Part shown: piece by piece, positions 5,868 through 7,478 of the stretch | Numbering within the stretch: position 1 is the stretch's first letter | Layout: each line of letters opens with the position of its first letter | Assembly (NCBI GenBank): GCA_012510865.1 | Contig: JAAZHF010000300.1 | Location: 1 to 7,478 of the forward strand | Reading direction: 5' to 3' | Length of the DNA: 7,478 bases | From: Gammaproteobacteria bacterium | GTDB lineage: Bacteria > Pseudomonadota > Gammaproteobacteria > Xanthomonadales > Xanthomonadaceae | Position numbers and translations under genes: made by a program | The notes under the pieces: model-generated | The model's input: the letters and a program-made list of their open reading frames with translations, nothing else | Databases searched by the model: none | What the model was told of the DNA's origin: nothing

Positions 5868-6707
5868 TCAGGGTGCGTCCTCGACGAGCCAGTCGCGGCC
5901 CTCGCGCCGCACCGCGATCGAGCGTGCGGCCGCGTCGCCGGAAGTCAGCTGCACAGCGCCGCGGCCGCTGCCGTCGGTGGCATAGGCGTCGACGGCCACC
6001 CGGAGCCGGCCCGGGGCGCAGTCCGAAGCCGGCGCCACGTCGAGGCCCCCGTCCGCCAGTTCCTGCAGCAGCCGCGGCGGCGGGTCCGCCCCGTCGATGG
6101 ACAGGCATCCCGTCCGGGTGCCGGCCGCGGCCAGCTCCGCGCGGAGCAGCGTGGCGGCCAGTGCGGGAGGGGTCGCGATCACGAACCTGTCGGCCGGCAG
6201 GGTGGCGATCATCGGCACATCGGCGTCCGGGGCGCGCGCGGGAGCGGGGCGGGCCGTGGGTGCCGCGACCGGCGCCGCCGCGGGCCCGGCTGGCCCGGGA
6301 TCCCGGCCGGCCCGGTAGGCGACCATCACCAGGGCGACCATCACCGCGACCCCGAGCAGCAGGCCCAGCCGGAATCTTCCGCCGCCGCCGCGCGCGGCGA
6401 GCAGCCCGCGGTCGCCCGACGCCAGCGACGCCGGGGGCGGCAGGAAGCTGTCGCCGCGGACCGTCGTCTCCTGCAGCAGCCCGGCCTCGCGCAGCATCCG
6501 GCGGGCCTCGGGCTGCTGGTCGGAGCGGATCACCCACACGGCCGGACGCGGGCGGCCGTCGACGCCGTCGCGGTAGCTGAAGTTGCCGCGGATGGCGCCG
6601 CGGTAGGAGCGCCCGTTGCTGATCCGCACCTCGATGCCGGCGTCCTCGAGCATCCGGGCGACCGCCTCGACGTTCTCGATGCGGGCGCTGGAGAAAACCT
6701 GGCGCAC
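5868..6707 (-). CDS. DUF2007-type membrane protein with unknown periplasmic domain
   Basis: A 279-residue protein. Residues 1-78 resemble DUF2007, a small PII-like fold proposed to act in signalling: MRQVFSSARIENVEAVARML, EDAGIEVRISNG, then PAVWVIRSDQQPEARRML. A Gly/Arg-rich stretch (104-113) precedes one membrane helix (about 113-132). By the positive-inside rule the N-terminus is cytoplasmic and the C-terminus periplasmic. A Pro/Ala-rich linker (about 135-162) leads to a C-terminal domain (about 165-279) of unknown family, whose only two cysteines, 201 and 230, could form a disulfide. Similar Xanthomonadaceae proteins are often labelled 'pathogenicity-like', which says little about function. 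The start is GTG 6707, preceded by GCC and then the in-frame tesB stop, so no longer form is possible. No clear Shine-Dalgarno is present; translation is probably by re-initiation after tesB. Domain call likely, function unknown. Confidence 0.85.
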   Translation of the reverse strand: MRQVFSSARIENVEAVARMLEDAGIEVRISNGRSYRGAIRGNFSYRDGVDGRPRPAVWVIRSDQQPEARRMLREAGLLQETTVRGDSFLPPPASLASGDRGLLAARGGGGRFRLGLLLGVAVMVALVMVAYRAGRDPGPAGPAAAPVAAPTARPAPARAPDADVPMIATLPADRFVIATPPALAATLLRAELAAAGTRTGCLSIDGADPPPRLLQELADGGLDVAPASDCAPGRLRVAVDAYATDGSGRGAVQLTSGDAAARSIAVRREGRDWLVEDAP

Positions 6708-6710
6708 GGC

Positions 6711-7478
6711 TCAGTCCGGCGCCGGGACGTGCCCGGTCCGCCCCTGGTCGACCACGCGGATCATCCCCTCCTGCGCGGTGCTCGCCACCAGCCGCCCACT
6801 CCGGTCGAAGACCAGTCCCCGCGCCAGCCCGCGCGACCCCTGCGCGCTGGGACTGTCGATGGAGAAGAGCAGCCAGTCGTCGGCGCGGAACGGGCGGTGG
6901 AACCAGCGCGCGTGGTCGAGCGAGGCCATCTGCACGTCCGGCTGGTAGTAGCTGATCCCGTGCGGGAAGGTCGCGGTGCCGAGCAGGTGGAAGTCCGAGG
7001 CGTAGGCGAGCAGCGCCCGGTGCAGCTCCGGCGCGTCGCCGACCTTTTCCGCGAGGCGGAACCAGACCTGCTGGTAGGGCGGGCGCTTGGGCGGGTTGAG
7101 CTCGTCGCGCGGATAGACGTGGCGGAACTCGAACGGCCCGCTGCGGTCCAGCCAGCGCTGGATCTTGGTCGGGAGCGAGGCCAGCACGGCGTCCGGGATC
7201 GCGGGCGCGGGTTCGAGGTCCTCGGGCCGCGGCACCTCCGGCATGGTCAGCTGGTGCTCGGCGCTGGCCTCGCTGTCCTGGAACGAGGCCGCGCAGAAGA
7301 AGATCACCTTGCCGTGCTGGATCGCGGTGACACGGCGCACCGAGAAGCTGCCGCCGTCGCGCGTGCGGTCCACTTCGTAGACGATCGGCGCCTCGATGTT
7401 GCCCGCGCGCAGGAAGTAGGCATGCAGCGAGTGCGCGCGCCGGCTGCCGGAGCCGCCTTCCACCGTGGCCTGCGCGGC
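6711..7478 (-). CDS. tesB: Acyl-CoA thioesterase II, N-terminus cut by the right window edge
   Basis: The last 255 residues of a TesB-family double-hotdog thioesterase, which hydrolyses medium- and long-chain acyl-CoA to free fatty acid and CoA in the cytoplasm. The frame is open to the window end, so roughly 30-45 N-terminal residues are missing compared with the usual 285-300. The GTG at 7463-7461 is internal, not the start. Family landmarks are HSLHAYFLRAGN and IVYEVDRTRDGGSFSVRRV in the first hotdog. In the second are SLDHARWFHRPFRADDWLLF (with the expected catalytic Asp), IDSPSAQGSRG (the Ser/Thr position) and STAQEGMIR (the catalytic Gln). These match the Asp-Thr/Ser-Gln triad known from E. 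coli TesB. Its TGA stop is separated by a single codon from the GTG of the DUF2007 gene, so the two are surely co-transcribed. Nothing looks damaged. Confidence 0.93.
   Translation of the reverse strand, partial: AAQATVEGGSGSRRAHSLHAYFLRAGNIEAPIVYEVDRTRDGGSFSVRRVTAIQHGKVIFFCAASFQDSEASAEHQLTMPEVPRPEDLEPAPAIPDAVLASLPTKIQRWLDRSGPFEFRHVYPRDELNPPKRPPYQQVWFRLAEKVGDAPELHRALLAYASDFHLLGTATFPHGISYYQPDVQMASLDHARWFHRPFRADDWLLFSIDSPSAQGSRGLARGLVFDRSGRLVASTAQEGMIRVVDQGRTGHVPAPD

Noticed and set aside
3199..5985. A 928-codon open frame on the plus strand across bpt, the EF-hand gene and the sigma gene
   Set aside because: It lies mostly antisense to two clear genes and crosses the EF-hand gene in another frame. 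The translation is Arg/Ala/Pro-rich with no family motifs. High GC removes stop codons from shadow frames.

Overview
This is ordinary-looking chromosomal DNA from a very GC-rich proteobacterium. I infer a member of the Xanthomonadaceae/Lysobacteraceae (Lysobacter or Luteimonas-like). The reasons are the extreme G/C bias at third codon positions and a gene set of Gram-negative type: a Bpt-type leucyltransferase, TesB, an SPFH protein followed by a small Arc-like regulator, and a DUF2007 'pathogenicity-like' membrane protein. The assignment comes from family recognition, not from a marker gene. I see no rRNA, tRNA, CRISPR array, insertion sequence or phage gene. Genes are tightly packed, and no stretch longer than about 190 bases lacks a gene.

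Left part (1-1912): a minus-strand group consists of an SPFH/stomatin-like membrane protein, a ribbon-helix-helix (Arc-like) DNA-binding protein 24 bases downstream, and the start of an unrecognised gene that runs off the left edge. A good sigma70-type promoter precedes the SPFH gene. A perfect 7+7 bp AT-rich palindrome, unusual in this GC-rich DNA, overlaps its -10 element and spacer. I suggest this is an operator, possibly for the Arc-like protein encoded downstream. Divergent from the SPFH gene is an unrecognised 144-residue protein.

Middle part (1913-4636): on the minus strand, bpt (leucyl-tRNA--protein transferase of the N-degron pathway) overlaps by 4 bases a predicted lipoprotein of the endonuclease/exonuclease/phosphatase superfamily. 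Divergent from bpt is a secreted protein with four EF-hand loops and a His-rich segment.

Right part (4633-7478): three minus-strand genes. They are acyl-CoA thioesterase II (tesB, cut by the right edge), a DUF2007 membrane protein that starts one codon after the tesB stop in the same frame, and, 101 bases further on, an ECF-type sigma factor with a long multi-pass membrane C-terminus. The sigma gene and the EF-hand gene converge and share the tetranucleotide CTAG for their stop codons.

No clear new multi-gene defence or mobile system is visible. The points most worth following are the SPFH/Arc-like pair with its palindromic promoter, the membrane-fused sigma factor, and the DUF2007 protein with its unknown periplasmic domain.
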